Shown: one piece after another, positions 52,372 through 60,621 of the stretch
How positions within the stretch are numbered: position 1 is the stretch's first letter
How the letters are laid out: each line of letters begins with the position of its first letter
NCBI GenBank assembly: GCA_016792805.1
Contig: JAEUHX010000061.1
Span: 223,399 to 287,398, forward strand
Source of the DNA: Planctomycetota bacterium
GTDB lineage: Bacteria; Planctomycetota; UBA1135; JACQFD01
Direction of reading: 5' to 3'
Length of the DNA: 64,000 nucleotides
Made by a program: the position numbers and the translations under genes
Notes under the pieces: model-generated
The model's database searches: none
What the model was told of the DNA's origin: nothing
What the model saw: only the letters and a program-made list of their open reading frames with translations

Positions 52372-53958
52372 ATGCCGGAGTGGTTTCGCAAAGTACCCGA
52401 AGCGCCCACGAATCCCGCGGCCGCCTCCGGCGCGCCGGCGTCGCGTGCCTTCGATGTCGCCCACCTCTACGAGGATCCGGCGGGCACGAGCGCCGCAGCG
52501 CCGTCGGGCACCGCGCTCGATGAGCGGCTGAGGCAGGCGTATTTCTGGATTGTGAACACCGCAATCCTGAGCCCGTTCTATGACATCGAGTACGAGGAAG
52601 GCCCCAGCCAAAGATTCACATTTGGAGACTCGAAGGGGCTCCTCACGTTGCCGTCGGCACAGAGCTACTCAAGCTTCATTCTGCTGCCGCTGCTCAACCT
52701 CGCCGTGAGGCGGAGGTGTCTGCTCGTCGGCGGACCGGGGCGCGGGAAGACGGCCAGCGCCGTCCTGATGGGGCTGCTCGCGGGTTATTCCCTGAAGGAG
52801 GTGCGGCGAGCGATCCAGCATGGGCAGCCGCAGATGACGGTGACGGATCTGCTGGGGCATCCGCTGCCGAAGGACCTCGTGAGCGCCGAGAGTCCCGAGC
52901 AGATCCGCATCGCATGGAGACGGTGGCTGTCGATGCGGGTCAAGATTATTGACGAATACAATCGCATTCCGACACGGACGCAGTCGGCGCTGCTCACCGT
53001 GATGGGCGATAACTACGCCGAAGTGTACGATCAGGTGTATGAATGCCCTGACGCGGCCTGGTATCTCACGGCGAATGACGACGCGGGAGGCGGCACCTAT
53101 CAGGTGATCGAGGCGCTGCGCGACCGGATCGACGTCGTGGTGAAGGCGCTCCATTTCAACTCGAGGTTCCTCGGCGATCTGTTGGCTCGTATGGAGGCGA
53201 AGATGCGGCCGGAAGACGTCGTGCCCGAGGCGATCGTCTTCCGTGAAGACGAGCTGTCGCGCATGCACGACGAGATCCTGCGCGTGGTGGTGCCGATTCC
53301 AATCCGCAGGCGCATCGAGTTCTTCGCGAGCCAGTTCGAGCTCTGCGAGCCGGCGGGATCACAATTCGAGTACAAGACAAAGGACACGCTGAAGCTGTCG
53401 GGCGTCGATCCCCAGTCGGTGGCTTCGCGCGACTCGGGGCGCGATCGCGTCAAAGACCTCGGAAGCCAAACGAAGAACGGCCTCAGCGTGCGGGCGCTCA
53501 TGACCGCACTCGAGTTCGTGAAGGCGATGGCCTACTTCCGCGGCGAGCGGGCCGTGGCGCTGGAGGATGTGCGCCAAATTGTGCCTTTCGTTCTGCACGA
53601 CAAGCTCGTTCCCGATCTCAACTCTCCGTTCTTTGATGTTCCGGAGAACGAGGTCCATCGTGTCGACCGGATCGGTTGGATTCGGCGTCTGCTCGATCTC
53701 TCGTGCGCCGAGTATGATCGGCTCGGCCTCGATCGAGAGGATCCGGTCGCCGAGCTGGACGCGCGGCTTCGGAAAGGGCTCGAGGGCGTAACGGAGTCGC
53801 AGGCGTGCGTTGAAGTTGCGAAGATCGAGCGGCTGCTCAAGGAGTGGAGCTCAGGGCGAAAATTGTATGGTCCACTTTTTGATGATATTCTGAAGCTGAA
53901 GTCGATGCACCAGCGCTACACGAACTACTTGCGCTGGCTCCGGTGGACCGCGAAGTAG
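52372..53958 (+). CDS. MoxR-type AAA+ ATPase, first gene of the cassette
   Basis: A 528-residue ATPase. Residues about 40-70 are hydrophobic-helical, then come Walker A LVGGPGRGKTASAVLMGLL, Walker B VKIIDEYNRIPTRTQSALLT (the MoxR-like DEYNRIP), sensor 1 WYLTANDDAGGG and an Arg-finger region ALRDRIDVVVKAL. The C-terminal 150 residues hold further helices (RVDRIGWIRRLLDLSCAEYD). MoxR ATPases act with VWA proteins as chaperones, for example in metal-cofactor insertion (CobS/CobT, BchI/BchD, NorQ/NorD). A VWA protein is encoded two genes downstream. It starts 88 bases after thiS, so it may have its own promoter. It is followed 10 bases later by the next gene. Confidence 0.9.
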   Translation: MPEWFRKVPEAPTNPAAASGAPASRAFDVAHLYEDPAGTSAAAPSGTALDERLRQAYFWIVNTAILSPFYDIEYEEGPSQRFTFGDSKGLLTLPSAQSYSSFILLPLLNLAVRRRCLLVGGPGRGKTASAVLMGLLAGYSLKEVRRAIQHGQPQMTVTDLLGHPLPKDLVSAESPEQIRIAWRRWLSMRVKIIDEYNRIPTRTQSALLTVMGDNYAEVYDQVYECPDAAWYLTANDDAGGGTYQVIEALRDRIDVVVKALHFNSRFLGDLLARMEAKMRPEDVVPEAIVFREDELSRMHDEILRVVVPIPIRRRIEFFASQFELCEPAGSQFEYKTKDTLKLSGVDPQSVASRDSGRDRVKDLGSQTKNGLSVRALMTALEFVKAMAYFRGERAVALEDVRQIVPFVLHDKLVPDLNSPFFDVPENEVHRVDRIGWIRRLLDLSCAEYDRLGLDREDPVAELDARLRKGLEGVTESQACVEVAKIERLLKEWSSGRKLYGPLFDDILKLKSMHQRYTNYLRWLRWTAK

Positions 53959-53968
53959 CGCTGGATCT

Positions 53969-54988
53969 GTGGTTTCCCCGCTCCTTGGAAAATTGCTCGC
54001 GGCGAACCGGACCGAGCTCAATCTCCGATTTGAGCGCGCGAGGCTCGCCGAGCCGTCGATCGAGCCGAAGGCGTTCGAGCGGGCAGTCGCAGAGTGGGTC
54101 GATCCCGTCGTCATCGCGGTCGCGAGCGTTGCGCCGCAGGACGTCGAGGAGGTTCTGAGAGTCACTTATACCGCCGCCCTCGACGTGGTTTCGAGAGGGC
54201 TGGCGTCGCAGTGTCCCGCGGTTTCACGCGTCTTCACAGAGGTCGCTCCGCGGGCGGCGCGCTGGGTCGCCAGCGATCCCGAGCGCCTCCTCCGCGCGCT
54301 CATCCGCGCGACCCAGTCGGTGGGCGCATTCCCGGGTGCGGGACCGGAGAAGTGGATTCTGGAGATGTCCAGGCTGAGCGCACAAATCGACGATGCGGAG
54401 CACTGGCTCGAGGCTGGCAAGGTCGTCGCGTGGCGATGCGGATTGTCGACGGCACGGGACTCGGCGCTTGCGACGGCACTCGGGCTCGAGCCGCGCATCG
54501 CATGGGACGCCCTTTCGGTCTCCGAAGGGGAGGCTGCCGTTCCGCTGGTGGAGGCCGTCTCCCGCCTCCAAGCCGATCCATGGCTTGCTCCCAAGCACGC
54601 GGCCATGGAGAAGCTGCCTCCGCGAGAGTTGCAGATCGTTCGAATCTGTGGCGGTTTCTCAGGGTTCGGCGGTCCGTTTCGGCAGCCGCCGACGGTGGAC
54701 CACGACGGCGAGCGTTTGCTTGCTCGAAGCGGCGACGAGCAGTTCGAGATTTGCGCGGATTTGTTCGGCGCCGCCGTGCTGCGCGTCACGGTGCCACCGG
54801 CTCCCGCGGGTCCGGTGGAAACGCGTTGGAAGCTCACTTCCACAGGTGCGGTCGCAAAGGGAGACCTCACGCGCGTCCTGCCGGAGCTTCGTTCCGCGGG
54901 CGCGTGGGCGGCGAACCGCTCGACGCTTGCTGTGACATTTCCCCACAGCCACCGCATCGCGCTCGTCGCTGCGGCAAGCTCGCCATGA
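53969..54988 (+). CDS. Cassette protein of unknown family, between AAA+ and VWA genes
   Basis: A 339-residue protein starting at GTG 53969, 10 bases after the AAA+ gene. The first 200 residues are alanine-rich and helical (AVAEWVDPVVIAVASVAPQD, then LLRALIRATQSVGAFPGAGP). The last 130 or so look beta-rich (RICGGFSGFGGPFRQPPTVD, VLRVTVPPAPAGPVETRWKL). There is no signal peptide, membrane helix or catalytic motif. No family was recognised. Its place between the MoxR and VWA genes, with an ATGA overlap to the latter, suggests it is an adaptor of that complex, a position filled by unrelated third proteins in other MoxR/VWA systems. Confidence 0.75.
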   Translation: MVSPLLGKLLAANRTELNLRFERARLAEPSIEPKAFERAVAEWVDPVVIAVASVAPQDVEEVLRVTYTAALDVVSRGLASQCPAVSRVFTEVAPRAARWVASDPERLLRALIRATQSVGAFPGAGPEKWILEMSRLSAQIDDAEHWLEAGKVVAWRCGLSTARDSALATALGLEPRIAWDALSVSEGEAAVPLVEAVSRLQADPWLAPKHAAMEKLPPRELQIVRICGGFSGFGGPFRQPPTVDHDGERLLARSGDEQFEICADLFGAAVLRVTVPPAPAGPVETRWKLTSTGAVAKGDLTRVLPELRSAGAWAANRSTLAVTFPHSHRIALVAAASSP

Positions 54989-56736
54989 GTGATCTCTCGC
55001 ATCTGCTGCAGTCGTGGCGGGCGCGTTGGGAGGACGCGCTGGGCTGCTGGAGCCGCTTCACAAGGCTGCTCGAGCCGCGATGGTGCGTCACGGAATCCGA
55101 TGAGAAGCGCGAGCAGCTATCCGGGTCGTTTGCAATGATCCGCTTCGCCGACCATGCCGTCGTCATCAGCTTGCGACAGATCGAGATGCGCGGGCTCCAG
55201 CGATTCGCCACAGAGATCATGGCCCACGAGATCGGCCACCACGTTCTCTGCCCCGCAGACGCGCGCGATTTCACCAGGCTCATTGCACGTCTGCGCCGCG
55301 GCCTTCCCACTCTCGAGAGCCGCGCACCCGCGATCGGAAATCTGTATGCCGACCTTCTCATCAATGATCGCCTCACGCGCGAGTGCGGGCTCAACTTGGC
55401 GGGTGTCTATCGGGCGCTCGGCAAAAGTGACGAGGACGGCGCGCTCTGGAGGCTCTACACGCGGATTTATGAGCATCTATGGCATCTTCCAACGGGCGAT
55501 TTGTGCGCGGGCGCTCCCTCGGCGCCATCCTTCGAGGCCGACGCGTACTTAGGCGCAAAGCTCATCCGATCCTATCGAACGGAGTGGCTGGGCGGTGCGG
55601 GGCGATTCGCCGCGCTCTGCCTTCCCTATATTCTTGAGGATCTCTCGAAGAAAGGGGAGTTCGCTCTCAAGGGTATCGGTGATCTTCAAGACTCCTGCCG
55701 CGACTGCTCTCCTGATGGTCTGGCGGGCATCGATGAGGACGAGGCGGCGGATGCCGTGCACCCTGTGGAGGATGAGGCTCGCGGCGGCGGTGCCTACCGA
55801 AGATCTCATCCCGAGATCACTGGCGGAAAGAAAAGTGAGAGGAGGTACCGCGATCCTGTCGAGTACCGCGAGCTGCTGGAGGCGACAGGGACGAAGGCAT
55901 CCGCCAAGGCCCTTGCCGCGAAGTACTACCGGGAGCGCGCCATGCCTCATTTGATTCCTTTCCCGCCCCGGCAGAGCGCCGTGGTCTCGGAGCCGCAGCC
56001 CGAAGGGCTCGTCGAGTGGGATGGAGGCGAGCCTCTCGAGAGTATTGATTGGATTCATACTCTTCTGCGGAGCGCGACCGTGATTCCCGGCGTGACCACC
56101 GTGCAGCGCTCCTACGGAGTGACGGAAGGCATGGAGCGCGGCGAGCGGCCATGCGACCTCTATATTGGCATGGACTGCTCGGGCTCCATGCCGAATCCGC
56201 GGGAGAGCCTCTCCTACCCGACGCTCGCCGGCACCATTCTGGCCCTCTCAGCTCTGCGGGCCGGAGCGCGCGTACAAGTGGTGCTGTCGGGCGAGCCGGG
56301 GCAGACGGTTTCAACACGCGGTTTCGTTCGGGACGAGAGCGCCATTCTCGAGATTCTGACGGACTACCTCGGAGCCGGCATCGGGTTCGGAGTGCATCGC
56401 CTGGCGGAAGTCTTCGATGCGCGGAAGCCGGCCGACCCCGCCACAAATATTGTGATTATCACCGATCGCGATGTCCTAGACCTTCTCGACGGTCCCGCCA
56501 GAGGCGCGCGCGGGCAAGCATTGAGTTCCCAGATCGGTTGGGAGATCGCTGCGCGCGCCCTTGCGCGCGCGCGGGGGAATGGCTCCTTCGTCCTTCACAT
56601 GCCGAGAGCCTGGAGCGATCCTCGCCTGGAGCGCTTGCGCCAGGAAGGCTGGCGCACCCACCGCCTGTCCACCTGGGACGAACTCATTCAATTCGCGCGC
56701 AGCTACGCGCGAGATTTGTACTCTGAGATACGGTAG
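54985..56736 (+). CDS. Zincin-like / VWA domain fusion protein
   Basis: A 583-residue protein from ATG 54985, in a four-base overlap with the previous gene. Residues about 65-135 contain RFATEIMAHEIGHHVLCP with an HExxH zinc motif, and NLYADLLINDRLTRECG downstream, as in putative metallopeptidase domains. The C-terminal domain starts near residue 385 with LYIGMDCSGSMPNPRESLSY (MIDAS DxSxS) and later NIVIITDRDVLDL (MIDAS Asp). The two are joined by a charged linker. Similar metallopeptidase-VWA fusions occur in the DUF2201 group, to my knowledge paired with MoxR ATPases. It has no signal peptide. It should be the partner of the AAA+ ATPase. Confidence 0.85.
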   Translation: MSDLSHLLQSWRARWEDALGCWSRFTRLLEPRWCVTESDEKREQLSGSFAMIRFADHAVVISLRQIEMRGLQRFATEIMAHEIGHHVLCPADARDFTRLIARLRRGLPTLESRAPAIGNLYADLLINDRLTRECGLNLAGVYRALGKSDEDGALWRLYTRIYEHLWHLPTGDLCAGAPSAPSFEADAYLGAKLIRSYRTEWLGGAGRFAALCLPYILEDLSKKGEFALKGIGDLQDSCRDCSPDGLAGIDEDEAADAVHPVEDEARGGGAYRRSHPEITGGKKSERRYRDPVEYRELLEATGTKASAKALAAKYYRERAMPHLIPFPPRQSAVVSEPQPEGLVEWDGGEPLESIDWIHTLLRSATVIPGVTTVQRSYGVTEGMERGERPCDLYIGMDCSGSMPNPRESLSYPTLAGTILALSALRAGARVQVVLSGEPGQTVSTRGFVRDESAILEILTDYLGAGIGFGVHRLAEVFDARKPADPATNIVIITDRDVLDLLDGPARGARGQALSSQIGWEIAARALARARGNGSFVLHMPRAWSDPRLERLRQEGWRTHRLSTWDELIQFARSYARDLYSEIR

Positions 56737-56743
56737 CTGTACG

Positions 56744-57328
56744 ATGCAACAAGAAGGTCCTCCTCTCGCCGCTCTCCTCCACCGTCTGGCTGAGTGTCCA
56801 CCGGGCTTCCTCGGTGAGCCGCGCATCGGATCCGAAGGCGAAGTCGCCGTCGGAGCCGTGGTCTCGGACTTGCTCGCCGGCGTTGCAGGACGTCAGGTGC
56901 CGCAGAGCACGGGGATTGAGTTCTCGCCGAGCACGCTCGAGGAGCGCAATCGGCTGCGGCTCGTTTTGATTGCATGCTGGGTGTTTGCCGATCCCTGGTT
57001 CCAGGGACGGCGCGAGCTGGAATTGCGAGTTCTTGCAACTCTTCGCTCGGACATGGCCGCGCTCGCGGCGGCGGAGCAGGCCGATCAGTTTGTAACAGAT
57101 CCTGATCGCCGTGAGGAGCTGGTGCGCCGCTGTCTGGCGGGTGTGGGGCTGCGCCCCGCTGGCGAATCGGAGGCGCAAGCGCGCGATCGTTGCACCGCGC
57201 TCGACAGCGTAGAGCGCACCCGAGTGATGAGAGAATCGCGCGAGGCCCAGGAGCGCGCTCGAAAAGTGCGCGAGGAGCTCGTCAAGAAGGCTGCCCAAGA
57301 GGCGGCTGCCAAGATAGGCCGAGAGTGA
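56744..57328 (+). CDS. Small cassette protein, unknown function
   Basis: A 194-residue protein from ATG 56744, seven bases after the VWA gene. It begins MQQEGPPLAALLHRLAECPP, has a central helical part (RLRLVLIACWVFADPWFQGR, then ELELRVLATLRSDMAALAAA) and ends in a charged helix likely to form a coiled coil (MRESREAQERARKVREELVK). No family, signal peptide or metal motif was recognised. The GTGA overlap with the following AMP-ligase gene suggests translational coupling. It could be an adaptor or substrate-binding subunit. Confidence 0.7.
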   Translation: MQQEGPPLAALLHRLAECPPGFLGEPRIGSEGEVAVGAVVSDLLAGVAGRQVPQSTGIEFSPSTLEERNRLRLVLIACWVFADPWFQGRRELELRVLATLRSDMAALAAAEQADQFVTDPDRREELVRRCLAGVGLRPAGESEAQARDRCTALDSVERTRVMRESREAQERARKVREELVKKAAQEAAAKIGRE

Positions 57329-58668
57329 CGCTCCTCGACGATTTATTGCAACACGAGGCCGCACCGCGGTGGAATCATCGCGCGGGCGACGGCCTCGACG
57401 ATTCGGACCGCGCGGCGCTTGCGGAGCTGCGACTCGCGCTGAGCCGGCAGCGCATCGCCTGGGTTCCGGAGCGGCCGCCCGAGCAGATCCTTCAATGGGT
57501 GGAGGAGCGAGCGGCATTTGTGCCTTCGATGCGGGCGCGACGGCCGAACGGCGGCGCGTGGCGGCAGCAGTGGAGCAGCGTTCCCACAATTGCAAGGGAG
57601 GATCTGGCGCTGCGGCCGGAGTCGCTCGTTCCCGAAGACGTCGATCTCGATCGCATGCTCGTGTATCGCACCGCCGGCACGACGGGGCATGCGCTGCTGG
57701 TGCCCCATCACGCGCGCGCCGCCGGCGCCTACCTTCCGCTCATGGAGGTGGCGCTGCGGCGCCATGGCGCGGCGATCGCGCCGACGGGCGGCCGCGTCGC
57801 ATGCTTTCTCGTCGGCGCGCAGGTTCGAACGGTCACTTATCCGTCGCTCCTTACATTTTGGGGAGGGGCCGGATTCGCGAAGATCAATCTTCAAGAATCG
57901 GAGTGGCGCGATCCCGGCGATCGGGGGCGCTTCTTCGAGGCGTGGCAACCGGAGCTTCTGACGGGAGATCCCATCTCGTTTGCGGAGCTGGCGCGGCTTG
58001 GGATCCCGTGCAGCCCGAAGGCGATGATTACGACGGCCGTCGCGATGTCTGCGGGTCTGCGGCTGAAGCTGGAGCGCCGATTCCGATGCCCGGTGATCGA
58101 TTGGTATTCGCTTACAGAAACGGGACCCATCGGCTTCGCCTGTCCTCTGGGCGGCGGATACCACATCGTTCCGCACGATCTCTATGTGGAAGTGATCGAT
58201 CGCAGGGGGACGCCGCTGCCTCCGGGCGGGCGCGGAGAAGTGACCGTGACGGGAGGGCGCAATCGGTACTTGCCACTGCTGCGGTACCGCACGGGCGATT
58301 GGGGGCGACTTGAGTTCTCGCCCTGCGCCTGCGGCGATCCGATGCCTCGTCTCTGCGATCTCGAAGGACGCTCTCCCGTCCTTTATCGGGCGGCTTCGGG
58401 ATCTGTGGTGAATCCTGTCGATGTCTCCCGCGTCCTTCGCGAGCTGCCGATCGTCCAGCATGAGCTCGTTCAACGACGCGACGGCAGCTGCCGCATCACC
58501 GCTCGCCTCGTCGATCCCGAAGACGTTGGTCGTCGCGAGGAGATCGAGCTTGCGCTGAAGCAGCTTTTCGGGGATGTCTCCGTGGAAGTGGTGTTTGACC
58601 GCGAGCTTGGACAGCGGGAGAACGGAAAAGTGATTCCTTACCGCAGCGAGCTGCTGCTGGAGGATTGA
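57325..58668 (+). CDS. PaaK/CapK-like AMP-forming adenylate ligase
   Basis: A 447-residue member of the ANL superfamily, closest in pattern to phenylacetate-CoA ligase (PaaK) and CapK. Seen: the phosphate loop region VYRTAGTTGHALLVPHH, FWGGAGFAKINL, DWYSLTETGPIGFACP, the adenosine-binding LLRYRTGDWGRLEF followed by a CACG cysteine cluster, and near the C-terminus GQRENGKVIPYRSELL, where the Lys fits the A10 catalytic position. It activates a carboxylate as acyl-AMP for CoA, amine or carrier transfer; the substrate is unknown. It starts at GTG 57325 and overlaps the next gene by one base. Confidence 0.88.
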   Translation: MTLLDDLLQHEAAPRWNHRAGDGLDDSDRAALAELRLALSRQRIAWVPERPPEQILQWVEERAAFVPSMRARRPNGGAWRQQWSSVPTIAREDLALRPESLVPEDVDLDRMLVYRTAGTTGHALLVPHHARAAGAYLPLMEVALRRHGAAIAPTGGRVACFLVGAQVRTVTYPSLLTFWGGAGFAKINLQESEWRDPGDRGRFFEAWQPELLTGDPISFAELARLGIPCSPKAMITTAVAMSAGLRLKLERRFRCPVIDWYSLTETGPIGFACPLGGGYHIVPHDLYVEVIDRRGTPLPPGGRGEVTVTGGRNRYLPLLRYRTGDWGRLEFSPCACGDPMPRLCDLEGRSPVLYRAASGSVVNPVDVSRVLRELPIVQHELVQRRDGSCRITARLVDPEDVGRREEIELALKQLFGDVSVEVVFDRELGQRENGKVIPYRSELLLED

Positions 58669-59390
58669 TGATGAATCCCCATGGAAAGCTTCCGCTGGAT
58701 TCGCCGAAGATCGCGCGGCCCCACCGCGTCTATGTGGCGCTCACGAACGCGTGCAACCGTGCCTGCCCTTGGTGCAGCACCTGCTCGTCGCCTCGCGGGA
58801 CGACGTTCCTCCCGGCGGATCGCCTGGCAGGGCTGCTCCCCGCGATGGGCGACTTCGAGCTCCAGCTCGAAGGAGGAGAACCCACAATTCATCCCGAGTT
58901 CTGGCAGTTTGTTGAAGCAGCTCGGATGCACGAGCGCTGTAAGCGAGTTGTGATTTGCACCAATGGAGCCGTCCTGCCGCGGGAGAGGCTTGAGCTCGAA
59001 AATTGGGTCGCGAGGCTCGGCACGCCGCTGACGCTGAAGCTCTCCTGGAATCACTATCTCCTGGAGCACGACGCCGGGCTGCCGGAGCTGGCGCGAGCGC
59101 TCCGAGCGGTGATGTTGGAGCTCGGCGGGGATCGTCTTTTTGTGCTGAACGTACGATTGCGCCGCGGTGTGGCGAACGACGACGCGGCTGTGCTCGCCGC
59201 AGTCGAGTCAACGGGATTGAAGGACTGCTCCAATATCTTCTTCCTGCAAAGATATGGATTTGCTGCGGGCGAGCTCGCCTGGGAGGAGCCGTTCCTCGCG
59301 GGGACGAATTTTCGCATGGTGAATCCCGACGGCCGGAGCTTCGGAACGGACCTCGTCGCGAGAAGCGTGGCGATGGGGGAGCTGCCGTGA
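58668..59390 (+). CDS. Radical SAM protein 1 of the cassette
   Basis: A 240-residue radical-SAM enzyme. It begins at ATG 58668, overlapping the ligase stop by one base. The cluster motif is CNRACPWC (CxxxCxxC) in VYVALTNACNRACPWCSTCS, followed by LQLEGGEPTIHPEFW (GGE SAM-binding) and RVVICTNGAVLPRE. It lacks the C-terminal SPASM-type cysteine-rich domain and is short for a full radical-SAM barrel, so it may work with the second enzyme. There is a GTGA overlap with the next gene. Confidence 0.88.
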   Translation: MMNPHGKLPLDSPKIARPHRVYVALTNACNRACPWCSTCSSPRGTTFLPADRLAGLLPAMGDFELQLEGGEPTIHPEFWQFVEAARMHERCKRVVICTNGAVLPRERLELENWVARLGTPLTLKLSWNHYLLEHDAGLPELARALRAVMLELGGDRLFVLNVRLRRGVANDDAAVLAAVESTGLKDCSNIFFLQRYGFAAGELAWEEPFLAGTNFRMVNPDGRSFGTDLVARSVAMGELP

Positions 59391-60481
59391 GTGTCCAACC
59401 GCTGGAGACTGCAGCGACGGAGTTCTGCCTGGATCGTCGCCGGCGGAAGAGCCGGGCGTTTGACCTCGCCGTGAACAGTACGGCGCGTCGAACAGTGGCT
59501 TTGAACTTCTGGGGACGTGAGCGCCCCGTCTACGCAAACGCCAACCTCTCGATCTATAGCGGTCAGACTTGTAATGCCCGCTGTGCGTTCTGCGTCGAGG
59601 AGCTTCGCCCGGCGTCGCGAGGCGGCGCGCTCGCGCAGCAGCGCACGGTGGAGCCGGACGACGAGACTTACTTTTCTTCGCTGGAGGAGTCGCTGCGCGT
59701 CTTGAGGCACCTCAACCCGAGCGTCAGCGTGACGGGGGGTGAGCCGAGCCTCGATCCGCGTCTGCCTCGAATCCTCCGAACGATCGCCGCCGCGGGCGCC
59801 CGCAAGCGGACGATCACCACCAATGGATCGGGATTGCTCGACATTCGCGAAGGCAAGACGGTCCTTGACTGGATCAGCGAGTGTGGACTTGCACACTTGA
59901 ACTTGAGCCGCGCACATCCCGACGAAGAGCGGAACAACCAACAGATGGGGTTCCGGCGAAGTCTCCCTCGGGAGGAGCTCGGTGGGATTGTCCAACGCGC
60001 GCGCCGAGCAGGTGTGCGCGTCCGGCTTTCGTGCATTCTTGTGAAGGAGGGCGTCTCCGACCTGGAAGGCATCGAGCGATACCTCGAGTTCGCGCGGTCG
60101 GTGGGCGTCGACAACGTCATTTTTCGGGGGCTGATGCAGCCGGACGCGCGCACCGCAGATTTGCAAAACTCCGTCGTTCGCTACAGCGCGGCCCACCGTG
60201 TCGCGCTGGATCCAATACTCACAGAAATTTCTCGGCACTCGGGATTCGGATTCCGCAAGCAGATCACGGGGTACTACTACTACGTCGAAGTGTGGCGACA
60301 CCGCGGCGTGGATGTGGTTTTCGAGGAGGCGGATCTCGCTCAGCTTGAGGCCGAGAAGCGGGCGCATCCGGAAGTCATCCACGAGTTGATATTTCACCCA
60401 AACGCAAAGCTCGCCTCGACTTGGCAGCCCTGGGATGGAGTCCTTGGCCCCTCCGTCCCGAAATCCGCCCCAACGGCGTGA
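59387..60481 (+). CDS. Radical SAM protein 2 of the cassette
   Basis: A 364-residue radical-SAM enzyme from GTG 59387, in a four-base overlap with the first. NANLSIYSGQTCNARCAFCV carries the CxxxCxxC cluster; SVSVTGGEPSLDPRLPRILR holds the GGE motif; KRTITTNGSGLL and HLNLSRAHPDEERNN are barrel strands. The C-terminal 100 residues (FGFRKQITGYYYYVEVWRHR) are family-specific and unassigned. Two adjacent radical-SAM enzymes behind an adenylating ligase resemble peptide- or cofactor-modification pathways. It is the last gene of the cassette; thiG starts about 140 bases later. Confidence 0.9.
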   Translation: MSVQPLETAATEFCLDRRRRKSRAFDLAVNSTARRTVALNFWGRERPVYANANLSIYSGQTCNARCAFCVEELRPASRGGALAQQRTVEPDDETYFSSLEESLRVLRHLNPSVSVTGGEPSLDPRLPRILRTIAAAGARKRTITTNGSGLLDIREGKTVLDWISECGLAHLNLSRAHPDEERNNQQMGFRRSLPREELGGIVQRARRAGVRVRLSCILVKEGVSDLEGIERYLEFARSVGVDNVIFRGLMQPDARTADLQNSVVRYSAAHRVALDPILTEISRHSGFGFRKQITGYYYYVEVWRHRGVDVVFEEADLAQLEAEKRAHPEVIHELIFHPNAKLASTWQPWDGVLGPSVPKSAPTA

Positions 60482-60571
60482 GACCCCGGCCGCTCTTCGC
60501 GGCGTCGCGTACTTCGCCGCGGTCAAGTGAAGCTCGCGGTGCCTGCAGCGTTCCCGCGCTGGGGCGGCTCC

Positions 60572-60603
60572 TTCGCCCGCCACGCCCCCGCGGGAGGCGA
60601 AGC
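60572..60603 (+). promoter_or_regulatory. Hairpin between the cassette and thiG
   Basis: CTTCGCC (60572-60578) pairs with GGCGAAG (60597-60603) across an 18-base GC-rich loop, 18 bases before the thiG start. It lies in a 140-base gap with no other feature. It may be a weak terminator or leader element; it does not match a TPP riboswitch. Confidence 0.4.
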
Positions 60604-60621
60604 CCGTTACACTGCCGCGCC

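Noticed and set aside
60482..60621. TPP riboswitch before thiG
   Set aside because: Only a simple hairpin is present; the conserved thi-box sequence was not found here or before thiE and thiS.
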